This document shows, piece after piece, positions 51,845 to 60,449 of a stretch of DNA of 64,000 bases (the stretch's first letter is position 1; every line of letters starts with the position of its first letter). The notes below the pieces were generated by a model that saw nothing but the letters and a program-made list of their open reading frames with translations, made no database searches and had not been told where the DNA came from. The position numbers and the translations under genes were made by a program. The stretch spans positions 124,001 to 188,000 of the forward strand of contig CALZBJ010000003.1 of the NCBI GenBank assembly GCA_945619025.1. Reading direction: 5' to 3'. This stretch comes from CALZBJ01 sp945619025. GTDB taxonomy: Bacteria > Pseudomonadota > Gammaproteobacteria > Cardiobacteriales > Wohlfahrtiimonadaceae.

Positions 51845-52609
51845 TTATACGATAAATTGAAGGTTTGGATACTCAACCTCATAGAGATAGAGTCCTTGTG
51901 GTGGAGCAGTCATCGCGCCTTTAGTGCGATCACGGCTATCGAGCACCTCTTTCATAAATATCGGCGGAAATTTCCCGCGGCCGACCTCAATCAAATTACC
52001 GGCAATGTTGCGCACCATATGATGCAAAAAGGCGTTCGCTTTAATCTCGATCTCAATCACCTCGGTTGAATGAGGAATGATCTTAATATAATGGACGTTG
52101 CGATGGGTTGATTTTGATTGACACTCACTTGAGCGAAAGGCGGAAAAATCTTGCTCACCTAAGAGATAATTCGCTGCTTCCTGCATCTTTTCAGGCGATA
52201 GCGGATAGTGAATCCAAGTGTGATGAAATCGCGTGAGCGCACTTCGGTGTTCAGAGGCGCGGATAAAGTATTTGTACGTTCGCGCCACCGCTTTAAAGCG
52301 GGCGTGAAAATCATCGGGCACCTCAAAAATGCCCTTCACCACAATGTCTTCCGGAAGATTGGAATTGATGCCCATTTTCCACGCAAAGGCAGAGCGTTTC
52401 GCATCCGTTTCAAAGTGTGCAATTTGGTTAAACGCGTGAACGCCCGCATCGGTACGGCCTGCGCCCACAATCTCCACCTCATGGTTTGCCACAAAACTGA
52501 CCGCGCGAGTTAATTCTTCCTCAATGGAGCGCACCGGCGGGGTGGCTTGTTTCTGCCAACCTTTAAAATGAGTGCCATCATATTCGATGAGCAAAGCATA
52601 CTTTTGCAT
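51845..52609 (-). CDS. truA: tRNA pseudouridine synthase A
   Basis: Makes pseudouridine at positions 38-40 of tRNA anticodon arms. The 254-residue protein has the catalytic Asp in 'GAGRTDAGVHAFNQ', 'YKYFIRASEHRSAL', and 'NAFLHHMVRNIAGNLIEVGRGK' (shown in outline). It is followed by the M50 protease gene and preceded by an RpiR regulator. Confidence 0.95.
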   Translation of the reverse strand: MQKYALLIEYDGTHFKGWQKQATPPVRSIEEELTRAVSFVANHEVEIVGAGRTDAGVHAFNQIAHFETDAKRSAFAWKMGINSNLPEDIVVKGIFEVPDDFHARFKAVARTYKYFIRASEHRSALTRFHHTWIHYPLSPEKMQEAANYLLGEQDFSAFRSSECQSKSTHRNVHYIKIIPHSTEVIEIEIKANAFLHHMVRNIAGNLIEVGRGKFPPIFMKEVLDSRDRTKGAMTAPPQGLYLYEVEYPNLQFIV

Positions 52610-52614
52610 CCGTT

Positions 52615-53454
52615 TTATTCGCCTTTAACGCGTTTTGCATCGATGATTTTGAGCGATTTTTCCATCGCAATTCTAAATTCAGGCCCTTTTTTAAGCGCTA
52701 GCGTCACAAGGAGAACATCCACAATCGCAAGGTCAGCAAGGCGCGAAATCATCGGCATATATTCTGAGGTATCTTCAATGGTGCCCGATTCTAAGACGAC
52801 ATTGGAGATCTCTCCTAAGGGGGAATCTTTCTGCGTCAGTGAAATCACTTTTGCCCCATTTTTAAGCGCAAATTGGGCAGAATCCACCACATCTTCACTT
52901 TTACCAGTGTGCGAGACGGCGATTAAAACATCTTTTGGCGTCAGTAAACTAGCGGCTAAACTGTGGACGTGATGGTCCGTATAAGCGGAAACCGGAATCC
53001 CAACACGGAGCAGTTTTTGCTGAATATCTTGCGCCACAACGCCCGACACCCCGTGCCCAATGCACATCACTTGATTGGCTTTCTCTAAAATCTCAATGGC
53101 GCTATCGAGCTCTTTCGGATCAAGATGGCGTTTGGTTTTTAAAAGAGCGGCACTCGATTGATCGATCAGTTTGGTGATGATGTTGGCCGTTGAATCGTGA
53201 GGCGAGATACTGCCGTGCACAAAGGGGACGCCGGAGTTTAAGCTCTCGGTTAATAGGCGCTTAAAGGTGTGAAATCCATCATACCCGAGCGCGTGGCAAA
53301 AACGCATAATCGTCGGCTCAGAAACGCCTGCTTTTTCCGCAAGGGCGCTGATGGAGAGTTCGATCGTTTCATTGGGGTGATCGAGTACCCAATCGGCCAC
53401 TTTCGCTTCCGATTTACGTAATTCGTTATAGTGGTTTTGAATATGGGATAACAT
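52615..53454 (-). CDS. RpiR/HexR family transcriptional regulator
   Basis: A 279-residue repressor with an N-terminal RpiR helix-turn-helix (~1-75, 'AEKAGVSEPTIMRFCHALGYDGF') and a C-terminal SIS sugar-phosphate binding domain (~120-255, 'MCIGHGVSGVVAQDIQQKLLRVG', 'LIAVSHTGKSEDVV'). Such regulators sense phosphosugars, for example KDPG for HexR. It lies 11 bases downstream of glk in the same direction, which suggests it controls glucose kinase and perhaps other sugar genes elsewhere. Confidence 0.9.
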   Translation of the reverse strand: MLSHIQNHYNELRKSEAKVADWVLDHPNETIELSISALAEKAGVSEPTIMRFCHALGYDGFHTFKRLLTESLNSGVPFVHGSISPHDSTANIITKLIDQSSAALLKTKRHLDPKELDSAIEILEKANQVMCIGHGVSGVVAQDIQQKLLRVGIPVSAYTDHHVHSLAASLLTPKDVLIAVSHTGKSEDVVDSAQFALKNGAKVISLTQKDSPLGEISNVVLESGTIEDTSEYMPMISRLADLAIVDVLLVTLALKKGPEFRIAMEKSLKIIDAKRVKGE

Positions 53455-53465
53455 ATATCATCTCC

Positions 53466-54545
53466 TTATTGTGATGGCTGATTGAGTCTATCAGCCAGAT
53501 ATTGCAAGCCAATTAAGGTTGGATCGGCATGCTCAATTAGATAGGTGGGTATCGTTTTTAGATAATTATTGACGGTAAGATTTTCCTCAAACCGCTCCCG
53601 AAATGGGCTGTTTGCCAAAAAGTCAGCAAAGCGGGGAACAAGACCTCCTCCAATGTAGATCCCGTCCCGTGCACCCGTTGTGAGCGCGATATTGCTCGCT
53701 ATCGTCGCAAGCAGTAAGCTGTAACGCGTTAAAACCGCTCTCGCAAAAGGCTCATTCTCCGTTAATGCTGAATGGATCAAGGTTTCCGGCGAATTAAAGG
53801 TTGGGTGTTTATCGTATAAAAGCGCCATCGCATCGATCAGTCGTTTAATTCCATGAGTGCCGGAAAGCAGATCTTCCAAAATGATCGGATAGGGCGCGCG
53901 TTTCCCTTTGAGAAGAGAGGGCGTGTTACTTAAAAGCGATAACAGCGCAATCTCTTCTTGATCAAAGGGCGCAAAGACCGAATGCCCGCCTTCTGATGCA
54001 ATGATGATCGGTTCAAAATGGGGAGAAATTGAGGAAGTGGGCACCACTAAGGTGGCCGTTCCAAAGCCAGACCCGGGACCAATGAGTGCTTTGATGATTG
54101 GCGCGTTTTGGTTTGAATTAGACGATTGAGCCTTAGTCGAATCGGATTCTGTTAAATCGGCTTCGCTTGTTCCAATAACCCGAAGATCGGTCTGCTCGAG
54201 CTTTAATAGACTATAGGCGAGCGCCTTAAAATCATTAATCAGCGTCAGTGTTCCACCACGTTTTTTAAGGGCTTCTCGGAGCGCTTTTTGGGAAAATCCC
54301 CAATGATTATTGGTGAGCTGTATCGCGTCTTCCACAAGGGGAGAGGCGATCGCGATAAGATAATGAGTCGGCGCATTAGGCGCGTTTTGAGTTTCTATTT
54401 CTAAATAATGCTCAATCACCTCAAGTGGGGACTGAAATTGCCGTGACTCGAGGGTTATTTGAGAAAAAATCTCTCCATCTGCGTAGAGCGCTAGCCGAGA
54501 AAAGGTAGCGCCAAAATCTGCGATTAAGGAGAGCGTTTGCATCAT
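53466..54545 (-). CDS. glk: Glucokinase
   Basis: Phosphorylates glucose with ATP (Glk family, not ROK). Recognisable are 'LINDFKALAYSL' with the catalytic Asp, 'GPGSGFGTATLV', 'ASEGGHSVFAPFDQEE', 'IYIGGGLVPRFADFL'. The N-terminal phosphate loop reads 'DFGATFSRLAL', where the family usually has D-x-G-G-T-x-x-R, so one Gly is replaced by Ala. A Ser/Asn-rich insert follows residue ~130. It shares ATGA with engB and precedes an RpiR regulator. Catalytic activity is likely but the altered loop makes it less sure. Confidence 0.85.
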   Translation of the reverse strand: MMQTLSLIADFGATFSRLALYADGEIFSQITLESRQFQSPLEVIEHYLEIETQNAPNAPTHYLIAIASPLVEDAIQLTNNHWGFSQKALREALKKRGGTLTLINDFKALAYSLLKLEQTDLRVIGTSEADLTESDSTKAQSSNSNQNAPIIKALIGPGSGFGTATLVVPTSSISPHFEPIIIASEGGHSVFAPFDQEEIALLSLLSNTPSLLKGKRAPYPIILEDLLSGTHGIKRLIDAMALLYDKHPTFNSPETLIHSALTENEPFARAVLTRYSLLLATIASNIALTTGARDGIYIGGGLVPRFADFLANSPFRERFEENLTVNNYLKTIPTYLIEHADPTLIGLQYLADRLNQPSQ

Positions 54546-55291
54546 TTAGAAGAAGGCTCCTCTAAAACCTCATCAGAGTCGTCTGCGTCAAATTCGTCTG
54601 TATCGAACTCGTCGAACTCACCTGCGTCATCAAACTCATCCGCTTCATCGTCGATGAAATTATCAGGATTGCCGTAAAAATCGAGCCATTCGCCTAAATA
54701 ACCATAGAGTTCATCAAGGCCGATTTCAGGCTTTGTCGATGAAAAGAGCTGCACAGTGAGTGGCATCTCAAATTCAGCGAGCTGTTTTTTCGCGCGTTGA
54801 AGATTTTTAAAGGCTTCATTACGGCTCAATTTATCCGCTTTGGTTAAGAGAACGTGCGTCGGCAATTCACGAAATTCACACCAGTGAAGCATTTGTAGAT
54901 CAAGTTCAGTGAGCGGATGACGTGAATCGACGAGCATAATGAGCATGTCGAGGGTTTCGCGGCTCTCAAAGTAGTTTTGTAAAATATTTTGCCAATGTAG
55001 ACGGATTCGTTCCGGCACTTTCGCATAGCCGTATCCGGGGAGATCGACTAAATAGAGGTCGTCTTTGACGGTGAAATAGTTGATCAATTGCGTACGCCCG
55101 GGCGTTTTACTCGTGCGCGCAAGGTTGCGTTTGGAAGTAATGAGATTAAGCGCGCTCGATTTACCCGCATTCGAGCGGCCAGCAAACGCGATCTCAGAAC
55201 GGCTCTCAGGGAGCTGCTTTAAATCATTGGCACTCGTAGCAAATTCGGTGCGTTGCAGCATTTTTTGTACATCTTTAGTTGAGAGGGTCAT
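54542..55291 (-). CDS. engB: Ribosome biogenesis GTPase EngB (YsxC/YihA) with an acidic C-terminal tail
   Basis: A GTPase for 50S subunit assembly. The 249-residue protein has the P-loop 'GRSNAGKS' (38-45), 'VDLPGYGYAKVP' as the G3 switch, and 'LTKADKLSRNE' (G4). Family members are ~200-210 residues; here the last 40 (210-249) form an extra tail in which about half the residues are Asp/Glu. The ATG at 55291 is chosen over the longer frame (open to 55405) because AAGGAGG lies just before it and homologues start here. It overlaps glk and the upstream exported-protein gene. Confidence 0.93.
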   Translation of the reverse strand: MTLSTKDVQKMLQRTEFATSANDLKQLPESRSEIAFAGRSNAGKSSALNLITSKRNLARTSKTPGRTQLINYFTVKDDLYLVDLPGYGYAKVPERIRLHWQNILQNYFESRETLDMLIMLVDSRHPLTELDLQMLHWCEFRELPTHVLLTKADKLSRNEAFKNLQRAKKQLAEFEMPLTVQLFSSTKPEIGLDELYGYLGEWLDFYGNPDNFIDDEADEFDDAGEFDEFDTDEFDADDSDEVLEEPSSK

Positions 55292-55703
55292 GATCGGCCT
55301 CCTTCTCGGTTTGGTTGAGTCGTTCCTGCTCAAGACTGCACTCGGCGGCAATGAGCTGCATAAAGGGTAGGTAGCGCTTTTGAACCTCGTCAATAAACGC
55401 CTCATCTTTTAAGCTTGGCTCTATCCCTTTCATCGATTGTTCGGTGATGCGATTGAGTTCATTTGCGGCGCTATTGCCCATCAGATCGACGGTGTTAATG
55501 GCAATGCAGCGCGACTCAAATTCGGTCAAGAGCCCCTCGTTAATTTTGGAATCTTGCAGGGTATGCATTTTGAGCATAATGGAGCGGGTCATAAAATCGT
55601 AATCTTGCGCCATTTTTTCGGTCACATTAAAGGAAATTTGTGCATGTGAAAGAGCACTTCCCATAAGTGAAATGAAGGTGATTGCGAGAATGCGACGGGT
55701 CAT
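55275..55703 (-). CDS. Small exported protein of unknown function
   Basis: A 142-residue protein with a signal peptide (~1-21, 'ISLMGSALSHA') and a mostly helical mature part with 'CSLEQERLN' near the C-terminus. The ATG at 55703 follows AGGGAGC; the frame upstream is open but without a good start. Only two cysteines are evident (in 'SRCIAINTV' and 'AAECSLE'). I do not recognise the family. The stop lies 17 bases inside the engB start, so the two genes overlap and are probably co-transcribed. Confidence 0.6.
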   Translation of the reverse strand: MTRRILAITFISLMGSALSHAQISFNVTEKMAQDYDFMTRSIMLKMHTLQDSKINEGLLTEFESRCIAINTVDLMGNSAANELNRITEQSMKGIEPSLKDEAFIDEVQKRYLPFMQLIAAECSLEQERLNQTEKEADHDPLN

Positions 55704-55796
55704 AAAGAGCTCCCTTTGCCAAGCGAAATAGATGACTACTAAAGCAGTACAGTTTACCAAAAATAGCCACTTTTGCTAAGCACTTAGGGGGAATAA

Positions 55797-56015
55797 TTAT
55801 TCATCCGCTTGATCTTCGTTGTCATTATTTTGTTTCACGCTTTTTGGGCGGAGTAGGGCAACGAGCGTCCCCAAGAGACCAAACAGAATCACGATGGCGT
55901 AAAAGCCTAAAATAAGGAAGAGCGGGATGAGTAAAATTAGATAAAACATGTAGCGATTCAGGAGGAAATAGGGTAATTTTAGATAAAAGTCGACAATAAA
56001 AACCGTTTTCGACAT
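55797..56015 (-). CDS. Small predicted membrane protein
   Basis: A 72-residue frame with one long hydrophobic stretch (two short helices around residues 23-55) and an acidic tail ('NNDNEDQADE'). It has no good ribosome-binding site, so it may begin later (an ATG at residue 23). It is divergent from the BetT-type gene and its N-terminal codons overlap that gene's predicted promoter. Function unknown; it may not be a real gene. Confidence 0.4.
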   Translation of the reverse strand: MSKTVFIVDFYLKLPYFLLNRYMFYLILLIPLFLILGFYAIVILFGLLGTLVALLRPKSVKQNNDNEDQADE

Positions 56016-56019
56016 GAAA

Positions 56020-56048
56020 TTGTTATGTCACTATGGTAGGCTTATAAA
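56020..56048 (+). promoter_or_regulatory. Predicted promoter for the BetT-type gene
   Basis: TTGTTA (4/6), 17-base spacer, TATAAA (5/6). RNA would start about 100 bases before the ATG. Confidence 0.45.
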
Positions 56049-56155
56049 CTTGTTTTAACTTAGCTGATGAATTCTATAGCAATTTTTCACCGATTAAAAC
56101 AGATCTTTGTTAATTATCTCCAGAGCTTAATTTTGGAGGAAGGAAAAGTAATAAT

Positions 56156-58306
56156 ATGGCGGTAACCGATCAAAAAGGAATAATGCCAGAAAAGGAGACG
56201 CAAAAACGATTCTATTCTGCGCTGCATCTCCCTGTATTTATCAGTGCAAATCTTATCATCTTCTCGATCATTGCACTGGCGCTCTTTCACCCTGATGCGA
56301 AGTCATTTTTTGCCGATATTCTCGCATGGATTACCGAAAATTTAAGTTGGTACTATCTTCTTGCGGTGGGGGTGATTCTCATCTCATTTGTCTTTGTGGC
56401 GCTTAGTCGCTACGGTACGATAAAACTCGGGCCTGACCATTCAGAACCGGCTTACAGTGATGGCAGTTGGTTCGCGATGCTCTTCTCAACCGGGATGGGG
56501 ATTGGGATCATGTTCTTTGGAGTCGCCGAGCCGCTTTTACACTATTTAATGCCCCCCGTTGGGGATGCGGAAACGGTGAGAACGGCGAAAGAAGCCATGA
56601 ATATCACCTTTTTCCACTGGGGCTTACATGCCTGGGCGATCTATGGAATTGTTGGTCTTGTGCTCGCTTACTTTAGTTTTAGAATGAATTTGCCGCTTGC
56701 ACTTCGTTCAGCGCTTTTCCCGATGATTGGCGATCGAATTTACGGCCGTTGGGGCGATACCATCGATACCTTTGCAGTGGTTGGAACCGTTTTTGGTGTG
56801 GCGACAACGCTTGGATTTGGAGTCATGCAGATCAATACGGGATTAAGCTATATCTTCCCAGATCACATTCAAGTAACCCCTGGCGTTCAGGTAATTTTAA
56901 TTATTGTAACGACGGCGTGTGCCACCCTTTCGGTGAGTATGGGGCTTGATCGCGGAATTAAAATCCTCTCAGAAGCGAACCTTGTGTTGGCGTTTGTGCT
57001 GGTGCTCTTTATCTTCCTCTTTGGCGGTAAAGTGGTCTATTTGATGCAGGCATTGATGCAAAACATCGGGGCGTATTTCTCTGACATTATCAATAAAACC
57101 TTTAATCTATATAGTTATGAAGCCGCGGCGTCTCCTGAGGTGAAAAAGATTACCGAAGGTTGGTTAGGCGGTTGGACGATTGCATATTGGGGCTGGTGGA
57201 TTGCTTGGTCTCCATTTGTGGGGATGTTCATTGCGCGCATCTCTCGCGGCCGTACCATTCGTAACTTTGTTGGCGGGGTGCTCTTAATTCCAGCGGGCTT
57301 TACCTTCTTTTGGATGACCACATTTGGTAACTCAGCCATCGATATGATCGCAAACGACGGCATTATGGAGCTTAAAGAGGTACTCCTCGGGCAAGATGGT
57401 AGCTCCAAAGCGCTCTTTGCCTTTATTAGCCATTTCCCGGTATCTGAAGGGGTGCAAACCTTTATCTCTGCGGAAACCGTCCGTGGCATAATCTCCTTTG
57501 TAGCCGTTGTGATGGTTGCAGTTTTCTTTGTGACAAGTGCCGACTCTGGGGCGCTGGTGATGGATATGCTTGCATCAAAACAAGGCTTAACTGATACGCC
57601 GCTTTGGCAACGGATTTTCTGGGGCTCGATTACCGGTGTGATCGCGGTTGTGCTCCTGATTAACGGGGGACTTGAAGCGCTGCAAACGGTTTCGACCATG
57701 TCAGCATTCCCCTTTAGTATTATCATCTTGCTCTCAATCTTCGGGCTCTTTAAAGCGCTCCGCATGGATTACGGTAAGATCGATATTCGTAATAAAGCGC
57801 AGATGTACGTTCAGCCAAGCACAATCGATTCGGGCGGTTGGCAGAAGCGCTTGCGTAACTTAGTGGTGTATCCGCGTCGTGGCCATGTGGTGAAATTTAT
57901 TGAAGCTGTGATTTTGCCCGCCTTTGAAGAGGTAAAAGCCGAATTTGCAAAGCAGGGCATTAAAGCCACCATTACCCAAGTTGATGATTGCGATGTGCGT
58001 TTTGAGGTGGAGCATGGTGAGAATGCGAACTTTATGTATCGCGTTAAAGCACGCCACTATCTCAAACCGGACTTTGGCCATGAAGGGGCAAGTACGACCG
58101 AAGGGGGCGATGATCTCGCCGATGATCAAAAATATTTCCGCGCCGAGGTTTATCTCGATGATGGAAGTAAAGGCTACGATATTATGGGCTATACCAAAGA
58201 TAATATTAGTAATGACATTGTCGATCAGTACACAAGCCACCTCTACTTTATCCAACATTATGAGATGAACTCAGATTATGATGTGGGCAGTAACCCGAAT
58301 GGCTAA
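56156..58306 (+). CDS. BCCT family choline/betaine transporter with C-terminal regulatory domain (BetT-like)
   Basis: A 716-residue inner-membrane symporter with twelve predicted helices. The BCCT signature is in 'GWTIAYWGWWIAWSPFVG'. The N-terminal 'STGMGIGIMFFGVAEPLLHY' Gly-rich helix is the ion/substrate site. A soluble C-terminal domain of ~180 residues (from ~535) is also present, as in BetT, where it senses osmotic stress. Choline or betaine is the likely substrate. A GGAGGAAGG site lies well upstream of the ATG; a later ATG at residue 10 is possible. It is transcribed alone, from its own predicted promoter, to a strong terminator. Confidence 0.9.
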   Translation: MAVTDQKGIMPEKETQKRFYSALHLPVFISANLIIFSIIALALFHPDAKSFFADILAWITENLSWYYLLAVGVILISFVFVALSRYGTIKLGPDHSEPAYSDGSWFAMLFSTGMGIGIMFFGVAEPLLHYLMPPVGDAETVRTAKEAMNITFFHWGLHAWAIYGIVGLVLAYFSFRMNLPLALRSALFPMIGDRIYGRWGDTIDTFAVVGTVFGVATTLGFGVMQINTGLSYIFPDHIQVTPGVQVILIIVTTACATLSVSMGLDRGIKILSEANLVLAFVLVLFIFLFGGKVVYLMQALMQNIGAYFSDIINKTFNLYSYEAAASPEVKKITEGWLGGWTIAYWGWWIAWSPFVGMFIARISRGRTIRNFVGGVLLIPAGFTFFWMTTFGNSAIDMIANDGIMELKEVLLGQDGSSKALFAFISHFPVSEGVQTFISAETVRGIISFVAVVMVAVFFVTSADSGALVMDMLASKQGLTDTPLWQRIFWGSITGVIAVVLLINGGLEALQTVSTMSAFPFSIIILLSIFGLFKALRMDYGKIDIRNKAQMYVQPSTIDSGGWQKRLRNLVVYPRRGHVVKFIEAVILPAFEEVKAEFAKQGIKATITQVDDCDVRFEVEHGENANFMYRVKARHYLKPDFGHEGASTTEGGDDLADDQKYFRAEVYLDDGSKGYDIMGYTKDNISNDIVDQYTSHLYFIQHYEMNSDYDVGSNPNG

Positions 58307-58363
58307 GTGGTTAAAGTACGAGAATAAGATGATTTGATGTGATCTAATCATGAATCATCACGC

Positions 58364-58403
58364 AAAAAAAAAGCCGAGTTTCCATAAGAGCTCGGCTTTT
58401 TTT
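58364..58403. terminator. Bidirectional terminator between betT and apaH
   Basis: GCCGAG (58373-58378) pairs with CTCGGC (58391-58396), with an A-run on the left and TTTTTTT on the right. It can serve both convergent genes. Confidence 0.85.
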
Positions 58404-58427
58404 ACGTCCATATTTAATTGAAGAATG

Positions 58428-59285
58428 TTAAAAAAGAAGGGTATCTTTTTTGTGCGAGATATCGATGCCGGCATGGCTTTTCACCTGCGCGACTTTAAAG
58501 GGATAACTACTGATCTCAACGGCGGTCATCTCTCCTTGCCACACGCAACCGCTATCGATGCAGAGCGTGGCATTTTCTTCATGAAAACCAAGACTTGCCC
58601 AGTGCCCGAAAATAATCTGAGTGGGCGATGATTTCCGTAGGATCGAGAACCAAGGGGTTAACCCTTCAGCCTCAAAGGTCTGCTCTTTGGTCTCAAGATC
58701 AAGAGCGAAATCCTCATGGAGAAGGCGCATGCGAGTAAAGGCATTGATGATATAACGAATGCGATCAATCCCGGTTAAATCAGGCGACCAGGCATTCGGC
58801 GTATTGCCAAACATGGCGCGGGTAAAATCGTGATAAGCGGCTTTATTAAAGGTCCGCAGATACGCTTCCGCCTCTTTTGCATAGCCAAGCGCTTCCTCGA
58901 TCGACCACATCGGCGGAATTCCCGCGTGGACAATGGCAATATCAAGATCCTGACGATAGATCATCAGCGGTAAATGGCGCAGATACTCGATAATCTCATC
59001 GCGATTGGGCGCATTGTGAAGACTCTCATAGGTATCGCGCGGACGAAGCCCAATATGCCCTTCAGCATAGACAAGATAAGAGAGATCATGATTGCCTAAA
59101 ATAGGGAAGATCGAGTCACGATTTTGCATAATATATTCGATCGTTTCCAGCGATTTTGGCCCTCGATTGACAAGGTCGCCGACGAGATAAATCGTATCGT
59201 ATTGCGGATCAAATTCGATCGTTTCGAGAAGATCAATAAACTCATCGAAACACCCGTGAATATCGCCAATTACATAGGTTGCCAT
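58428..59285 (-). CDS. apaH: Symmetrical bis(5'-nucleosyl)-tetraphosphatase ApaH
   Basis: Hydrolyses diadenosine tetraphosphate (Ap4A) to two ADP. The 285-residue protein has the metallophosphoesterase motifs 'GDIHG' (7-11), 'GDLVNRGP', 'GNHD' (near 65), and 'VHAGIPP' with metal-binding His residues. Symmetric ApaH family landmarks such as 'IFGHWAS' near residue 235 are present. It follows the TPR protein gene by a few bases. Confidence 0.93.
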   Translation of the reverse strand: MATYVIGDIHGCFDEFIDLLETIEFDPQYDTIYLVGDLVNRGPKSLETIEYIMQNRDSIFPILGNHDLSYLVYAEGHIGLRPRDTYESLHNAPNRDEIIEYLRHLPLMIYRQDLDIAIVHAGIPPMWSIEEALGYAKEAEAYLRTFNKAAYHDFTRAMFGNTPNAWSPDLTGIDRIRYIINAFTRMRLLHEDFALDLETKEQTFEAEGLTPWFSILRKSSPTQIIFGHWASLGFHEENATLCIDSGCVWQGEMTAVEISSYPFKVAQVKSHAGIDISHKKDTLLF

Positions 59286-59289
59286 GGCG

Positions 59290-60414
59290 TTATCTCCTTT
59301 TGTCTAAATAGGTGAGTAGGGTACGAACCCCTTTTAAGTGTGCGCGGTTCGACCAAGGGAAGGTGCCGGAAAATTCCTCATCCATCTTTTCAGGCTCCAC
59401 TTCCTGAATAAACTGGAAAATATCCTCTTCACCAGTGTACGAGAGGAGCTGGGTTGCCCGATTATAGTAGGGAACGGCACGTTCAGGGCGCTTGGTCTCG
59501 GTATAAAAATAAACGAGATCAAAAAGCGCGGTAATGGAGTAATAGTGCGTCTCTTTAGGGTCGCCCGTAAGACTTATATTGGTATTTTTAAGCGCCTCTA
59601 AATAGTAATTTTCCGCCTCGCTTTCTTTGCCTAAACGCATGGTGACCCAGCCGAGCATCGATTCGGTGCGGCCTAAATTATAAAGGTCTTGATTGGTGAT
59701 CGATTCATGCAGTTTTTTCTTCTCTTTTAAGACCGCTTCCGCCTGTAAAAAGTCCTCATAATCGATATAAAAAAGCGCGTAATTTTCAAAGGCCAAAATG
59801 GTGCGTATGTCGTTAAAGCCAAGGTTCGCGAGATCTTTCTCTAGGGCTAAATTATAAAGCTCGCCGGCGATATCAATGTTACTTTCAAGCTCATTAAACC
59901 ACGCTAAAATCCGTAAAGAGGCGCTATATTGCGGAGAATAGGGTGCTTTTTTGCGAATTTCAACGGACTTTTCAAGAAGCTCGATCACTTTTAAACGATC
60001 GGCCTCAAGATAATCATAGGTCCAAATTAGCCCCTCATAACTATCGGCAACGCGAAGCGATTGATCGGGATATTCCGCGTAGATCTCTTTGGCTTTTTGA
60101 TAGAGATAGCGTGCAAAAAAGCGATCTTCATTAAATTCGGCCATTAAAAAGAGGGTATCGGCGTAAGCTAAATTGCTCTCATCTGAACGATCTTTACGCT
60201 CCTTAATGTAGCCAAGCATCGCTTCCACCGCGCCTTTTTTATCGCGCTGATCGAGGAAAGTTTTGGTCTCGAACGTGAGAAAGCCATACTGTTTAATCCA
60301 CTCTTTTACCGACTCTTTTCCGGCTTTAAACGGGGAAGCTGCAGCATAATTATAGATAATCGAGGAGAGCACAAGCCCGACGATTGCGAGCATGCGAAGA
60401 CAATTGCGCTGCAT
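59290..60414 (-). CDS. Exported tetratricopeptide-repeat protein of unknown function
   Basis: A 374-residue protein. A hydrophobic N-terminal segment (signal peptide or anchor, about residues 5-27) precedes a long helical array. TPR-like repeats are visible in 'AEFNEDRFFARYLYQKAKEIYAEYP', 'ALRILAWFNELESNIDIAGELYNLALEK', and 'MLGWVTMRLGKESEAENYYLEAL' (given as fragments). The start at 60414 has GAGAGG upstream; the frame opens further to 60447. No enzyme motif is seen. It lies between mutY and apaH in one run of minus-strand genes with very short gaps. Confidence 0.65.
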   Translation of the reverse strand: MQRNCLRMLAIVGLVLSSIIYNYAAASPFKAGKESVKEWIKQYGFLTFETKTFLDQRDKKGAVEAMLGYIKERKDRSDESNLAYADTLFLMAEFNEDRFFARYLYQKAKEIYAEYPDQSLRVADSYEGLIWTYDYLEADRLKVIELLEKSVEIRKKAPYSPQYSASLRILAWFNELESNIDIAGELYNLALEKDLANLGFNDIRTILAFENYALFYIDYEDFLQAEAVLKEKKKLHESITNQDLYNLGRTESMLGWVTMRLGKESEAENYYLEALKNTNISLTGDPKETHYYSITALFDLVYFYTETKRPERAVPYYNRATQLLSYTGEEDIFQFIQEVEPEKMDEEFSGTFPWSNRAHLKGVRTLLTYLDKRR

Positions 60415-60449
60415 TGACCTCTCAAGCCTATAACTACTCTGCCTCATAT

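Noticed and set aside
57115..57765. 216-codon antisense frame in the BetT-type gene
   Set aside because: It is the antisense shadow of a well-supported transporter, with no start signals or family features.
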